A DNA stretch of 64,000 nt from Pelagicoccus sp. SDUM812003 (GCF_031127815.1 NZ_JARXHY010000002.1:186001-250000); one strand, 5' to 3'; numbered from the stretch's first letter, positions 9,711 through 19,177 are shown. A program made the numbers and translations. The notes: generated from the letters alone by a model not told the origin.

Positions 9711-11125
9711 CTGCCGCTATCCGAATAGAACTGGTCGATCTTTTCCGCGACGTCCCGAAACCCGATATCGCTGGCGTAGATGATCTTGTAGCGACGTATC
9801 GCCTCCTCCCGTCTCCCAAGCCGCTCGCAGCACTCCGCAGAGGAATACAAGACGTCCTTCTTGAACTCGTCCATGGACAGGGAGCCCTCGATCGCTTGGT
9901 CGAACTGCTGCAAAGCGATGTCGAAAAGGCTTTTCTTGAAAAAGGCTCTCCCCAACAGCACGCTAGAGCGCTGGCGCAAGCTGGTGCTTCGCTGTGACAC
10001 CTGAAACTGCTTGATGGCCTCGTCGTAGCGGTCCATCCGAAGCAGCAATTCACCGTACTTCAGCCGCTGCGCGTAGTCGTTTGGAAACTGCTCCACCATC
10101 TTTCGAGTCTCCTCCAGACGCAGCGTTTCCAACTCGCTCTCCAAAATTCGGATACGCTTCTGGTTGCGTTTGCGCTTTTCAGGTCGGTTGACGTTGTCGG
10201 TCTGCAGCTTCTGCAGCTCGCGCTCGGTCGCCTTGATCGCGATTTCGCTGCGCGTCTGCTTCAGGGCCAAATCAGATTCCGCCTGCGGCAGCAATGCCGC
10301 CTTGTCGAGCCAATGCAGGGCGTTCTCGAAATCGTCCCCTTTCACAAGCGTTTTCACCAGGCGCTTGTACAAGTCCAGGTTTTGTGGGTCGCGCTGAATC
10401 GCGTCCTCAAGCTCGCGCTCATGGGCCAAGGCCGCTCCTTCGTCCTGTCTCAGGCGACTTTCCCGCTCCAAGCTGTCCGCCTGCTCTTCGTCTCTCAGCT
10501 TGGAGCGAAAGTCCCGCTCCTTCTCCGCCCACTTCCCTTGATTGATGGAGTGCGCCACCGAAGCGGATTTGACCAGCTCCTGGATCGCGCCGCTCTCCGG
10601 CTTCAACCGGCTAAGCCGTTCCGCCACTTCCACCGCCTTCTTGGTTTCGCCAACTTTGGTCAGGGCTTCGCAGTAGCGCTTCAGCAACTCGATGTCTTCG
10701 GAATCCCGATCGCAAATGCCATCGAGGCAAAAGACCGCAGTGCGATAGAGTTCCAACGCTTCGGCGCCTTCAGCGACTAGCGAAAGGCCGCCTTTGTGAA
10801 ACGGATTTCGATTCAGGGCCCTCTCCCCATACGCCATCGCCATCGACGGATTCTTCTTGAGGTATGGCTTGCCGTAGACGAGGCACAAAAAGGCTGCTAT
10901 AGAATTTTGAATACGCTTCGGTATGCGTTTTCTCTGATTCGCATAGATGCACTGCTGAGCCTGACGCAAAAGCTGACGCGCCTCCAAGAAAGCTGGCTTC
11001 TCGAGCAAGAGGCTTGAACAAATCTCGACCGCGTATTCGTAGTTTCCTCTCTCCACCGCAAGCTGAGCCACATCGAACTGCTTTCGCATTCGAGAATCCA
11101 GCTCTTTGATGGAAACTTCGCTCAT
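9707..11125 (-). CDS. TPR-repeat protein, function unknown
   Basis: 472 residues, no signal peptide. Tetratricopeptide-like helix pairs are visible near 15-55 (VAQLAVERGNYEYAVEICSS), 95-190, 260-290 and again at 350-465 (AQRLKYGELLLRMDRYDEAI, then ALQQFDQAIEG, then SAECCERLGRREEAIRRY). The middle (about 195-345) is highly charged and probably a long coiled coil. The sequence is cytoplasmic in character and should act as a protein-interaction scaffold. It precedes glmM and trpD on the same strand in gene order (it is the downstream gene), with 14 bp to the glmM stop, so it may be cotranscribed with glmM. No specific family is recognised. Confidence 0.8.
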   Translation of the reverse strand: MSEVSIKELDSRMRKQFDVAQLAVERGNYEYAVEICSSLLLEKPAFLEARQLLRQAQQCIYANQRKRIPKRIQNSIAAFLCLVYGKPYLKKNPSMAMAYGERALNRNPFHKGGLSLVAEGAEALELYRTAVFCLDGICDRDSEDIELLKRYCEALTKVGETKKAVEVAERLSRLKPESGAIQELVKSASVAHSINQGKWAEKERDFRSKLRDEEQADSLERESRLRQDEGAALAHERELEDAIQRDPQNLDLYKRLVKTLVKGDDFENALHWLDKAALLPQAESDLALKQTRSEIAIKATERELQKLQTDNVNRPEKRKRNQKRIRILESELETLRLEETRKMVEQFPNDYAQRLKYGELLLRMDRYDEAIKQFQVSQRSTSLRQRSSVLLGRAFFKKSLFDIALQQFDQAIEGSLSMDEFKKDVLYSSAECCERLGRREEAIRRYKIIYASDIGFRDVAEKIDQFYSDSGS

Positions 11126-11139
11126 CGTGATGGGTGTCG

Positions 11140-12495
11140 CTAGACGCGCTGCAAGTCCCGCTCGACCGCGCGCTCCAAATCAGCCATCGCGGCCCCGACC
11201 GCCTCCTCGGAACGCGCCTCCACCAAAAGGCGAATCTTCGCCTCAGTGCCCGAGTACCGAACCAGCAAACGACCATCGCCGGCCAGCTCGCGTTCCCATT
11301 TTCGAATGCAATCTGAAAGGTGAGCGCACCTGTCGAGCGGTGGCTTGCTCGCAATCCTGATGGCTCTGGTGAGTTGAGGAAACGCCTGATAAAGCCCCGC
11401 CCACGAACTGATTGGCTGGGCTGACTGCGCGATCAGAGCCGAGAGGGCTAAAGCGGCGCAAAGGCCATCGCCAGTGACCGCGAATCTACCGATCACCACA
11501 TGCCCCGACTCTTCGCCGCCAAGCGAATACCCCTTCGACAGCATCAGGCGAGCGATATGCTTGTCCCCGACATCCGTGCGAAGCGCCGTGATGCCTCTTT
11601 CGCTTAGGGCCGCGTCGAGCCCGAGATTGCTCTGCACCGTGGTTACCAAAACGTTATCGTGAAGCGCTCCCTTTTCCTTGGCATCAATGGCCAGAGCTGC
11701 GAGCAAAGCCTCCCCTGACACGCGGTCACCGTTTTCATCCGAAAGGATGACTCGGTCGCCATCGCCATCGAATGCGAAACCTAGGTCGTATTCGTTTTTC
11801 TCGTACAGCGACTTCAGCGACCCTGGATGCTCGCTGCCCACGCCTTTGTTGATGTTCGAGCCGTCCGGCCGGTTTGCGACCACATCCACGCTGGCTCCGA
11901 GGGTTTCGAAAAGCTTGGGAGCGATTTCCGACATCGCACCGTGAGCGCAGTCCAGGGCTACCCGCTTCCCCGCCAGCATCGCCTGCGGAAAGTGGGCAGC
12001 GAGCCCTTCTATATAAAGCTGCTTCAAATCCGAGCCGTCTTGGACGGAGCTTGCGACATCGTCACCAAGACCCTGATCCCCGGCGGCGCCGATCGCGTCG
12101 TCCAAAGCCTGTTCCAAGGCCTCCGACGGCTTGACCCCTGTCCCTTCGAAAAACTTGATCCCATTGTCGGACGCCGGATTGTGGGAGGCGGTCAGCGAGC
12201 AGGCCAACGACGCCTGACTACGTTTCGCCGCGTAAGCGACGCAGGGCGTGGGAGCGATTCCGAGATCGATCGTGATGCCACCTTCCGCTGACACGCCTTT
12301 GGCGAAGGCAGCCAGCAGGGCCTCACCTGAAGCTCGCGTATCCCTCCCTACCACGATTTCCGGGACCTCGTCGCCGACGAAATCGCGAGCGACGCTCACA
12401 GCGGCTCTCCCCGCTCGGAATGCGACTTTTTCATTGAGAGAATCGCCGCCCCAAGGACCGCGAATTCCGTCCGTTCCAAAATACGTCAAAGACAT
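11140..12495 (-). CDS. glmM: Phosphoglucosamine mutase
   Basis: 451 residues, the typical length. The enzyme converts glucosamine 6-phosphate to glucosamine 1-phosphate for UDP-N-acetylglucosamine, feeding peptidoglycan and lipid A. The start FGTDGIRG, the phospho-serine loop TASHNP (S104), the metal loop DGDGDR and the sugar-phosphate loop RYSGTEAK near the C-terminus are all present. It starts 6 bp after the stop of trpD and is likely in the same transcript. Confidence 0.93.
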   Translation of the reverse strand: MSLTYFGTDGIRGPWGGDSLNEKVAFRAGRAAVSVARDFVGDEVPEIVVGRDTRASGEALLAAFAKGVSAEGGITIDLGIAPTPCVAYAAKRSQASLACSLTASHNPASDNGIKFFEGTGVKPSEALEQALDDAIGAAGDQGLGDDVASSVQDGSDLKQLYIEGLAAHFPQAMLAGKRVALDCAHGAMSEIAPKLFETLGASVDVVANRPDGSNINKGVGSEHPGSLKSLYEKNEYDLGFAFDGDGDRVILSDENGDRVSGEALLAALAIDAKEKGALHDNVLVTTVQSNLGLDAALSERGITALRTDVGDKHIARLMLSKGYSLGGEESGHVVIGRFAVTGDGLCAALALSALIAQSAQPISSWAGLYQAFPQLTRAIRIASKPPLDRCAHLSDCIRKWERELAGDGRLLVRYSGTEAKIRLLVEARSEEAVGAAMADLERAVERDLQRV

Positions 12496-12501
12496 GCTGG
12501 G

Positions 12502-13545
12502 CTAGGAAGCGTAGAATTCCTTGGTCTGTTGAAGCTTTTTCCTGACACCGCCGCCTACGATCAAGTCGCGAGCTTCCGGGACTCCTGCAGGGATGCTGGG
12601 GTAGCGGCCGATGGCGTAGAACGCGCTGGCCACGTTGAGAGCCACCGTGTCCTCCAAACCTTTGGGCGCTTTTCCATCTAAAAGAGCATCCAGAATCCGC
12701 AGATTCTCTTCGATCTCCCCGCCAATCAAATCGTCCAATGGAGCGGGATCGAGTCCAAGGCTCGCGGCATCCCAATCCGCGCTCATCTCGCTCAGCAAGC
12801 CAAAGCCTTTGACCCGATTCACCCCTACCACGCTAAGCTCATCCAGACCGCGCCCATCGTCGAGCACGCAGTGGGCGACCAATCCCGACTTGAGGCCTAG
12901 TTGGCCCAAGGTCGCAGCCAGCATTTCGACCACCGAGGGAGAGAATACGCCGAGCAGCTGATGGGCAGGTTGGGCGGGGTTGATCAGCGGGCCGAGAATG
13001 TTGAACACCGACCGCTGCCCCTTAGCGGCGAGCGCTTGGCGCACCGGCATGATTTCCTTGAAGGCCGGATGGAAAGCCGGAGCGAACATGAAACAGAAAC
13101 CGAGCTCCTCCATGGATCGAGCCAAGGTCGCGTCGTCGGCCATCAGATCAACTCCGAGAGCCTCCAAGAGATTGGCGCTGCCGCATTTGGAAGTGATGGA
13201 GCGATTGCCATGCTTGAAAACCGGCACCCCCGCCGCCGCGAGGGCGAACACCACCGTGGTGCTAATGTTGAAGCTGCCGATCTTATCGCCCCCGGTGCCG
13301 CACACGTCGATGGCGGAGTCGCGCCATTTTTCCAGCCCTGGGTTGCGGGCCAAGGACCGGAAGCGCTGGGCGATTCCGGACACCTCCGACGCGACCTCCC
13401 CCTTCTGGGCGAGACGCGTCAAGAATGCCTCCTTCTCGGCTGCCGGCACCTCGGCCGACGCCAGCAAGTCGGCCGCCGCTCCCGCCTGCTCCAGAGATAG
13501 GTGGGATCCTTCAGCGACTTGCGCGGTTAGCTCGTTCAATTCCAT
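12502..13545 (-). CDS. trpD: Anthranilate phosphoribosyltransferase
   Basis: 347 residues. The enzyme transfers phosphoribose from PRPP to anthranilate, the second committed step of tryptophan synthesis. Visible signatures are the PRPP/Mg loop VCGTGGDKIGSFNIST, the following KHGNRSITSKCGSANLLEALG, and the hinge sequence FAPAFHPAFK. It stands apart from other trp genes; downstream are glmM and the TPR gene. It is divergent from rpmF. Confidence 0.95.
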   Translation of the reverse strand: MELNELTAQVAEGSHLSLEQAGAAADLLASAEVPAAEKEAFLTRLAQKGEVASEVSGIAQRFRSLARNPGLEKWRDSAIDVCGTGGDKIGSFNISTTVVFALAAAGVPVFKHGNRSITSKCGSANLLEALGVDLMADDATLARSMEELGFCFMFAPAFHPAFKEIMPVRQALAAKGQRSVFNILGPLINPAQPAHQLLGVFSPSVVEMLAATLGQLGLKSGLVAHCVLDDGRGLDELSVVGVNRVKGFGLLSEMSADWDAASLGLDPAPLDDLIGGEIEENLRILDALLDGKAPKGLEDTVALNVASAFYAIGRYPSIPAGVPEARDLIVGGGVRKKLQQTKEFYAS

Positions 13546-13674
13546 AGGCGAAAGTCCTAGGTTGCTTGACCTTGCAAAACAATGCTAAACAGACGCTTAT
13601 CCCCATGAGCTCCGCGCAGCCCCCGTCTGGCCCTTGCCTCGCCCGGGCCACGGAGGTTATTTTGAAACAATAAC

Positions 13675-13703
13675 TTGACGGGCTATGACCCAAGAGTTAT
13701 CAA
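13675..13703 (+). promoter_or_regulatory. Sigma-70-type promoter before rpmF
   Basis: TTGACG (13675-13680) and TATCAA (13698-13703) are separated by 17 bp, 54 bp before the rpmF start codon. The match to TTGACA is 5 of 6 and to TATAAT 4 of 6. It would drive rpmF-plsX-fabH and possibly the genes beyond. Confidence 0.5.
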
Positions 13704-13756
13704 GCGCAGCTTTTCATTTCAACAAGCACAGTATCTGAACAGGGAATTTACGCAAA

Positions 13757-13936
13757 ATGGCTAACCCAAAACGCAAGCAATCCAAGCGCCGCAGTCGCCT
13801 CCGCAGAGGAGCAAATCGTTTCGAAGCTCCCGAGCTCGCGAAGGACCCGATCGACGGTTCCGCATTTCGCCCGCACCGCGTGAATCCGAACAACGGAATG
13901 TACCGCGGTCGCCAAGTTCTCGACGCCTCCATCTAA
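13757..13936 (+). CDS. rpmF: 50S ribosomal protein L32
   Basis: 59 residues (MANPKRKQSKRRSRLRRGAN at the start), too short for many gene lists. The N-terminal MANPK(R/K)(K/R)xS(K/R)(S/R)(R/K) is the L32 signature, and the C-terminal half reads AFRPHRVNPNNGMYRGRQVL. The zinc-binding cysteines found in many L32 proteins are absent, so this is the Cys-less form. It is followed 45 bp later by plsX, the classic rpmF-plsX-fabH arrangement. The DUF177 (yceD) gene that often precedes rpmF is missing here. Confidence 0.93.
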   Translation: MANPKRKQSKRRSRLRRGANRFEAPELAKDPIDGSAFRPHRVNPNNGMYRGRQVLDASI

Positions 13937-13981
13937 GGAAGCGTTTCTACAATACAGCGACAAGCTGACGATATAGCGAGT

Positions 13982-15016
13982 ATGCTCGATCAGGCTAGCT
14001 CCGGCATCGCCGTTGACGCAATGGGCTCAGACAAGGGTCCGGCCGAAATGGTAGCCGCCGTGAAAATGGCGGTGGAAACGCTGGCGAACCTAAGGCCGAT
14101 CATCCTCGTTGGCGACGAAGCAATCTTGAAGCCCTTGCTCGAAGAAGCGGGGCTTTCTTCGCATCCAAAGGTCTCGACCTTCCACGCGTCGGAGGTGATC
14201 GCGATGGACGACAAGCCGCTCATCGCCCTCAAGCGCAAGAAGGACGCCAGCATGGTGCGGGCGATCGAGCTGGTCAAAGACGGCCACGCCGGCTGCGTGG
14301 TGAGCTGTGGAAACACCGGCAGTCTGATGGCCGGAGGCACCTTGAAGCTCCGCACCCTCGACGGCGTCGACCGCCCGGCTCTCGCTTCGGTCATGCCGCG
14401 CAAGACGGGACACTTCGTGCTCATCGACGCCGGAGCCAATCCGCTGGCCAAGGCTGAGCATCTCGTGCACAACGCCATCCTCGGCAGCAACTACTGCAAG
14501 CACGTGCTCGGCGTGGAGCGCCCCAAGGTGGGGCTCATGACCATCGGGACCGAGGAAGGGAAAGGCACCGACCTGACAAACCAGGCTCACGCGCTGCTCA
14601 AGAAGATTCCCGATCTCATCGACTACCATGGCCCTATCGAGGGATTCCAAACCTTCGAGGAGGGCGTCGACGTGGTGGTTTGCGACGGATTCACCGGGAA
14701 CATTCTGCTGAAGGCATCCGAGTCGCTTTTCATGCTACTGAAGGACTTCGTGAGCGAAGAGCTCAAGAAAAACGCGGTGCGAAAGCTCGGCTATCTGCTT
14801 TCCAAAGGAGCGTTTGACGCCATCAAGAATCAGCTGAAGCCGGAGCGCTACGGCGGTGCGCCGCTTCTCGGCCTGAAGGGCAACGTACTCAAGGCTCACG
14901 GCTCCAGCAACCGCGAAGCCGTCATGAACGCCATCCGCATCGCCAACGAGATCATCAGCAACGATCTCAAAGGCCACATCCTTTCGGATATCGAAACTGC
15001 GAATAGCCTTATCTAA
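13982..15016 (+). CDS. plsX: Phosphate acyltransferase PlsX
   Basis: 344 residues. PlsX makes acyl-phosphate from acyl-ACP, the first step of phospholipid synthesis together with PlsY. The start IAVDAMGSDKGPAEMV is the family signature; SCGNTGSLMAGG, MPRKTGHFVLIDAGAN, VGLMTIGTEEGKG and VCDGFTGNILLK follow in the right order. It sits between rpmF and fabH, linking ribosome and membrane lipid synthesis as in many bacteria. Confidence 0.96.
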   Translation: MLDQASSGIAVDAMGSDKGPAEMVAAVKMAVETLANLRPIILVGDEAILKPLLEEAGLSSHPKVSTFHASEVIAMDDKPLIALKRKKDASMVRAIELVKDGHAGCVVSCGNTGSLMAGGTLKLRTLDGVDRPALASVMPRKTGHFVLIDAGANPLAKAEHLVHNAILGSNYCKHVLGVERPKVGLMTIGTEEGKGTDLTNQAHALLKKIPDLIDYHGPIEGFQTFEEGVDVVVCDGFTGNILLKASESLFMLLKDFVSEELKKNAVRKLGYLLSKGAFDAIKNQLKPERYGGAPLLGLKGNVLKAHGSSNREAVMNAIRIANEIISNDLKGHILSDIETANSLI

Positions 15017-15087
15017 CAGGCGTAGTTTCAAGTATTTGCAATTTGCGAATTGCCTGCGTCCGCTCCCATCCTCATTCACACAAACGC

Positions 15088-16086
15088 ATGAGTACCGCGA
15101 CAAGACCCGTAAAAATAAGAGGAACCGGTTCCTTCACACCATCCAAGGTACTCACCAACGAAGATCTCTCCAAAATCGTCGATACCTCGGACGAATGGAT
15201 CTACACGCGAACCGGCATCAAGGAGCGCCGCATCGCTAGCGAGGAAGAGACGACTTCCACCATGGGAGCGGAAGCGGCCAAAAAGGCCATCGCCGCTGCC
15301 GGCCTGACCGTCGACGACATCGACATGATCATCGTGGGCACCATGAGCCCTGACATGCCGTTCCCCTCCACCGCATGCTTGGTGCAGACCCAGCTCGGCG
15401 CCCGGAAAGCCGTGTGCATGGACCTGCAAGCGGCCTGCTCCGGGTTTCTCTACATCATGGAGGCGGCCACCGGCTTTCTCTGCACCGGTCGCTATCGAAA
15501 CGTTCTGGTGATCGGTTCGGAAAAACTCTCCAGCATCCTGGATTGGCAGGATCGGACCACCTGCGTGCTCTTCGGAGACGGCGCCGGGGCGGCAGTGCTT
15601 TCCCTAGCCGAAGAAGGCGAAAGCGGCGGCATCATCGATTTTTCGCTCGGGGCCGACGGATCCAACGCCGAACTGCTGTACATGCCGGGCGGGGGCTGCG
15701 CCATACCGGCTTCGGAAAGCTCCATCCAGCAACGCCATCATTTCCTAAAGATGCGTGGGAGAGAGGTTTATAAGCACGCGGTTCGAGTGATGAGCCAAGC
15801 CGCTATCGAAATAGTTGAACAAAACGGACTGCGGGCGGATCAACTATCATGTGTGATCCCTCACCAGGCCAACATGCGCATCATCGAGGCCCTTTCGACA
15901 CGACTTTCGATTCCAATTGAACGCTTTTATCTAAATTTAGACAAATACGGAAACACCTCTGCCGCATCTATACCCATCGCGCTCGACGAGGCCGTCCGCG
16001 CCGGGAAGGTGAAGCAGGGCGACAAGATCCTACTTGTCGCGTTCGGCGCAGGCCTCACCTGGGGCGCAGCGCTTGTCGAATGGTGA
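15088..16086 (+). CDS. fabH: Beta-ketoacyl-ACP synthase III
   Basis: 332 residues from the ATG at 15088; a frame extension to 15043 lacks homology. FabH condenses acetyl-CoA (or another primer) with malonyl-ACP to start fatty acid synthesis. The Cys-His-Asn triad is C117 in DLQAACSGF, His in VIPHQANMRI and Asn in YGNTSAASIP. The N-terminal TSDEWIYTRTGIKERRIA is also typical. fabD, fabG and acpP, which often follow, are not present; the next genes concern outer-membrane assembly. Confidence 0.96.
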   Translation: MSTATRPVKIRGTGSFTPSKVLTNEDLSKIVDTSDEWIYTRTGIKERRIASEEETTSTMGAEAAKKAIAAAGLTVDDIDMIIVGTMSPDMPFPSTACLVQTQLGARKAVCMDLQAACSGFLYIMEAATGFLCTGRYRNVLVIGSEKLSSILDWQDRTTCVLFGDGAGAAVLSLAEEGESGGIIDFSLGADGSNAELLYMPGGGCAIPASESSIQQRHHFLKMRGREVYKHAVRVMSQAAIEIVEQNGLRADQLSCVIPHQANMRIIEALSTRLSIPIERFYLNLDKYGNTSAASIPIALDEAVRAGKVKQGDKILLVAFGAGLTWGAALVEW

Positions 16087-16144
16087 GAAAAGACTAGCCC
16101 ACCGATCCCATACCAGGCTCCCGACCTCCCGAACAACTTAGATT

Positions 16145-17254
16145 ATGACTCATTCGTTACAGATAGCACCGCCCGCGCGAACCCTCACTCTTTTCTTCAC
16201 CCTACTCGCAACCCTTTTTCTGACCACGCTCAACGCCGGCGAGATTCGCTGGTCCCCGGAAACCGGCTACCAGGCGGAAGAGCTAGATCTCTCCGGCCTG
16301 CTCCCTGAGGAGATCCAGCAGATTCAGAACTGGATGAACAAAGCCCGCAAAGCGGAGGAAGCAGGCCGCTACCGGTCCGCTCTTAAAAACTACAAGAAGG
16401 TCACAAAGCGCTTTCCGAAAAGCCAATACTCGCCCGAAGCGCTCTATCGACGCGCCCAGATCCAACTGGAACGCAACAAGGTCGACAAGGCCTTCGAATC
16501 CTTCAACACCATCGCCTGGGTCTACCCCAACTACGGAAGCTTCAATGAAATCCTCGGCGAGATGTACAAGATCGCCGTGGCCCGCCTGGAGACCCATCGC
16601 GACAAGATCCTGTTCGTTTTCCCAGGCTTCAAAAACACCGACCGAGCCATCCAGTACTTCGAGCGCATCGTCTCGATCGCTCCCTACAGCGACTACGCCC
16701 CCCTTTCCCTCATGAACATCGCCAAGGCTTGGTCCGACAAGAACAGCGACTCCATGACCATCTACGCCTTGGATCGACTCGTCACCAACTATCCCAACAG
16801 CTTTCTAACCGCGGACGCATACCTGAAGCTGGCCCAGACCCACTACGGCGTCATCAAAGGTCCCCAGTACGACCAACGCGCCACCGAAGACGCCATCACC
16901 TTCTTCGAGGACTTCCTGATCCAGTACCCGAACAACGAGAACGTCGCCCAAGCGGAGACCGGACTTTCTGGCGCCAAGAACATCCTGGCTATGAGCAAGG
17001 TCAAGATGGGCGATTTCTACAACTACAAGCGAGCCAAGTACGACTCGGCGAAGGTGATGTACAACGAGGCCATCACCATCGCGCCTCTCTCCGAGGCTGC
17101 CGAAATGTCGAAGAGGCGCTTGGAGAAGATCGACACCATTTTGGCCCAAAACGGCGAAGAGTCGGAAGCGGTGGAAGCCACGGCGCCGACCAACGAGGAA
17201 ATCCAGGAAAAGGCTCGCAAGCGGGCCAAGCGCAAGCTGCTCGGCATTTTCTAG
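16145..17254 (+). CDS. bamD: Outer membrane assembly lipoprotein-like protein, BamD/YfiO family
   Basis: 369 residues. A signal peptide at about 12-31 ends in LNAG; there is no lipobox Cys, unlike classical BamD. TPR-like repeats begin near 62 (ARKAEEAGRYRSALKNYKKVTKRFPKSQYSPEALYRRAQIQL) and continue through about 310. The pattern of a repeat, a spacer with 'FPxSxYSPEAL', and further repeats fits BamD, the TPR subunit of the beta-barrel assembly machine. The C-terminus is a basic/Glu-rich tail (about 330-369). It is longer than BamD of E. coli (~245). The lptE-like gene follows after 37 bp. Confidence 0.75.
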   Translation: MTHSLQIAPPARTLTLFFTLLATLFLTTLNAGEIRWSPETGYQAEELDLSGLLPEEIQQIQNWMNKARKAEEAGRYRSALKNYKKVTKRFPKSQYSPEALYRRAQIQLERNKVDKAFESFNTIAWVYPNYGSFNEILGEMYKIAVARLETHRDKILFVFPGFKNTDRAIQYFERIVSIAPYSDYAPLSLMNIAKAWSDKNSDSMTIYALDRLVTNYPNSFLTADAYLKLAQTHYGVIKGPQYDQRATEDAITFFEDFLIQYPNNENVAQAETGLSGAKNILAMSKVKMGDFYNYKRAKYDSAKVMYNEAITIAPLSEAAEMSKRRLEKIDTILAQNGEESEAVEATAPTNEEIQEKARKRAKRKLLGIF

Positions 17255-17291
17255 CTGGAACTTGGAGCAAGAGTCTGTTTGCTCCCTCCTC

Positions 17292-17801
17292 ATGCCTCGC
17301 ATCGCCGTTCTATTCTGGGCTCTGACCCTCCTGTCGCTCTCTGGCTGCGCTAGCTACCAGCTCGGAAGTTCGACAGACCTGCCCTACTCCGTCATCAGGA
17401 TCGACACGCCCAAGAACCTGACGGAACTGGCCCAAGTGGAAGCCCCGCTCAATGCGGCGCTGCGCGAGGCCGTCAGCAGAAGCGCCACCCTCCAACTCAA
17501 CGAAGGCCAACGCTACGACGCCCTGCTCGAGACCACCGTGATCGAAGCGAAACGCGAAATCGCCGGCGTTCAGTCCGAAGACGTAGGACGCGGACGAAAG
17601 TTCGAGCTGCGCATCACCGTTTCCCTCTCGCTGCGCTCGTCCAGCCAGCCGGACCGTTTTTTCATCCGCGATCGGCAGTTCGAAATCCGACAGGATGTCT
17701 ACAGCGATTCCGGCCTCGTAGAAGCGGAGTACCAAGCGATGCCGGAAATCAGCCGCGAAATCGCGGAGCGCGCCGTCGAAATCATCGAAGACCTTTGGTA
17801 G
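17292..17801 (+). CDS. lptE: LptE-like outer membrane lipoprotein
   Basis: 169 residues from the ATG at 17292. A lipoprotein signal peptide ends in LSLSGC with Cys near position 19. The rest (SSTDLPYSVIRIDTPKNLT, then NAALREAVSRS) resembles the LptE/RlpB family, which plugs the LptD barrel that places lipopolysaccharide in the outer leaflet. LptE proteins diverge strongly, so the assignment rests on the signal peptide, the size and the neighbouring bamD-like gene. Followed by rpe after 98 bp. Confidence 0.7.
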   Translation: MPRIAVLFWALTLLSLSGCASYQLGSSTDLPYSVIRIDTPKNLTELAQVEAPLNAALREAVSRSATLQLNEGQRYDALLETTVIEAKREIAGVQSEDVGRGRKFELRITVSLSLRSSSQPDRFFIRDRQFEIRQDVYSDSGLVEAEYQAMPEISREIAERAVEIIEDLW

Positions 17802-17899
17802 ATAACCCCTAAGGCCACGGCGATTCGACAGCGGCCACGCGTCTTTTCTCGGCTCTAGACTTGTGCAAACGGAGGCAGTGCAACTAGCTTAGCCGCCTC

Positions 17900-18562
17900 A
17901 TGGCAAAACCGATCTTAGCTCCTTCCATGCTCGCGGCCGATCACTCGCGTTTGGCCGAAGACGTTCTCGGCGTGCAAGCCGCCGGAGCGTCTTGGCTGCA
18001 TATCGACATCATGGATGGCCACTTCGTGCCGAACTTGACCTTCGGTCCTCAGACCGTCGCCGATCTGCGGCCCAAGACCTCGCTCTTCTTCGATGTTCAC
18101 CTGATGCTCGACAATCCTCAGGACTACGTCGAAGCCTTCGTGAAAGCGGGCGCCGACCAAGTTTCGATCCACGTCGAGCCCGATTACGATATCGCGGGCA
18201 CGCTCAAGAAGATCAAATCGCTGGGAGCCAGAGCCGGCATCGTGCTGAACCCGCCTACTCCTCTGGAAGACGTGATTCCGTATCTCGAGCAGGTCGACAT
18301 CGTCTTGGCGATGACCGTGCAACCCGGCTTCGGAGGACAGTCCTTTCAAGAAGACGTGTTGAAGAAAACCGCTCGTCTGGCAGAACTTCGCAAGCAGCGT
18401 GGACTCGAATTTCGCATCGAAGTCGATGGAGGCGTGAACCAGGAGAACGCGGCGCTCTGCCGTCAATCCGGCGTGGACACGCTTGTCGCGGGCACCGCCT
18501 TTTTCAAAGCCCAAGACCGCATCGCATTTCTCAGAGCCATCGAAACCGAAGAGCAATCATGA
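17900..18562 (+). CDS. rpe: Ribulose-phosphate 3-epimerase
   Basis: 220 residues, TIM barrel. The enzyme interconverts ribulose 5-phosphate and xylulose 5-phosphate in the pentose phosphate pathway. Signatures are LAPSMLAADHSRLAED, HIDIMDGHFVPNLTFGP, DVHLMLDNP, MTVQPGFGGQSF and EVDGGVNQENA. Its stop codon overlaps the start of hpt (ATGA), indicating translational coupling. Confidence 0.96.
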   Translation: MAKPILAPSMLAADHSRLAEDVLGVQAAGASWLHIDIMDGHFVPNLTFGPQTVADLRPKTSLFFDVHLMLDNPQDYVEAFVKAGADQVSIHVEPDYDIAGTLKKIKSLGARAGIVLNPPTPLEDVIPYLEQVDIVLAMTVQPGFGGQSFQEDVLKKTARLAELRKQRGLEFRIEVDGGVNQENAALCRQSGVDTLVAGTAFFKAQDRIAFLRAIETEEQS

Positions 18563-19134
18563 TCGCCGCAACGCCTCGCTACACAGAAGCCGACCTCGAG
18601 ACGATACTCGTATCGAAAGAGCAAATACGCAAAAGAGTCGAAGAGCTCGGACGCGATCTTTCCAAACATTTCGAAGGCAAGGACGTTACAGTGGTCTCCA
18701 TCCTCAGCGGAGCCCTCGTCTTCACCGCGGACCTGATCCGCTCCTGCGATTTCGCCACCCGGCTGGACTGCCTGCGGGCCGAGAGCTACGGCAACCTGAT
18801 GTCCGCCGATGCCCCGCCACGCATCACCAATCCCCTCAAGACCGACATCAGCGGGCGCCACGTGCTGGTGGTCGACGACATTCTCGACTCGGGAAACACC
18901 TTGCGCGCCATCATCAAGTACCTTTCCCAGGCCGAACCCGCTTCGCTCTCTACCTGCGTGCTGTTGGACAAGCCATCCCGCCATTCCAGCGAATTCACCG
19001 CCGACTTCAAAGGGTTTACCATCCCCGACGAATTCGTGGTCGGCTACGGACTCGACTTCGCCGAGCGCTACCGCAATCTTTCCTGCATCGGCGTGCTGAA
19101 GAAGGACTTGCAGAAACAGGAGTCGCACGCGTAG
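18559..19134 (+). CDS. hpt: Hypoxanthine phosphoribosyltransferase
   Basis: 191 residues from the ATG at 18559, which overlaps the rpe stop; the same frame is open further upstream inside rpe but without homology. The enzyme salvages hypoxanthine and guanine with PRPP. The PRPP-binding motif is VLVVDDILDSGNTL, and the flexible-loop region RAESYGN and C-terminal VGYGLDFAERYRNL fit the HGPRT family. Rpe and Hpt share the pentose-phosphate/PRPP theme. Confidence 0.92.
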   Translation: MIAATPRYTEADLETILVSKEQIRKRVEELGRDLSKHFEGKDVTVVSILSGALVFTADLIRSCDFATRLDCLRAESYGNLMSADAPPRITNPLKTDISGRHVLVVDDILDSGNTLRAIIKYLSQAEPASLSTCVLLDKPSRHSSEFTADFKGFTIPDEFVVGYGLDFAERYRNLSCIGVLKKDLQKQESHA

Positions 19135-19177
19135 CGGGCACGCTCCAGAAACGCGGCACAGAAAAGCAGGAACGCAC

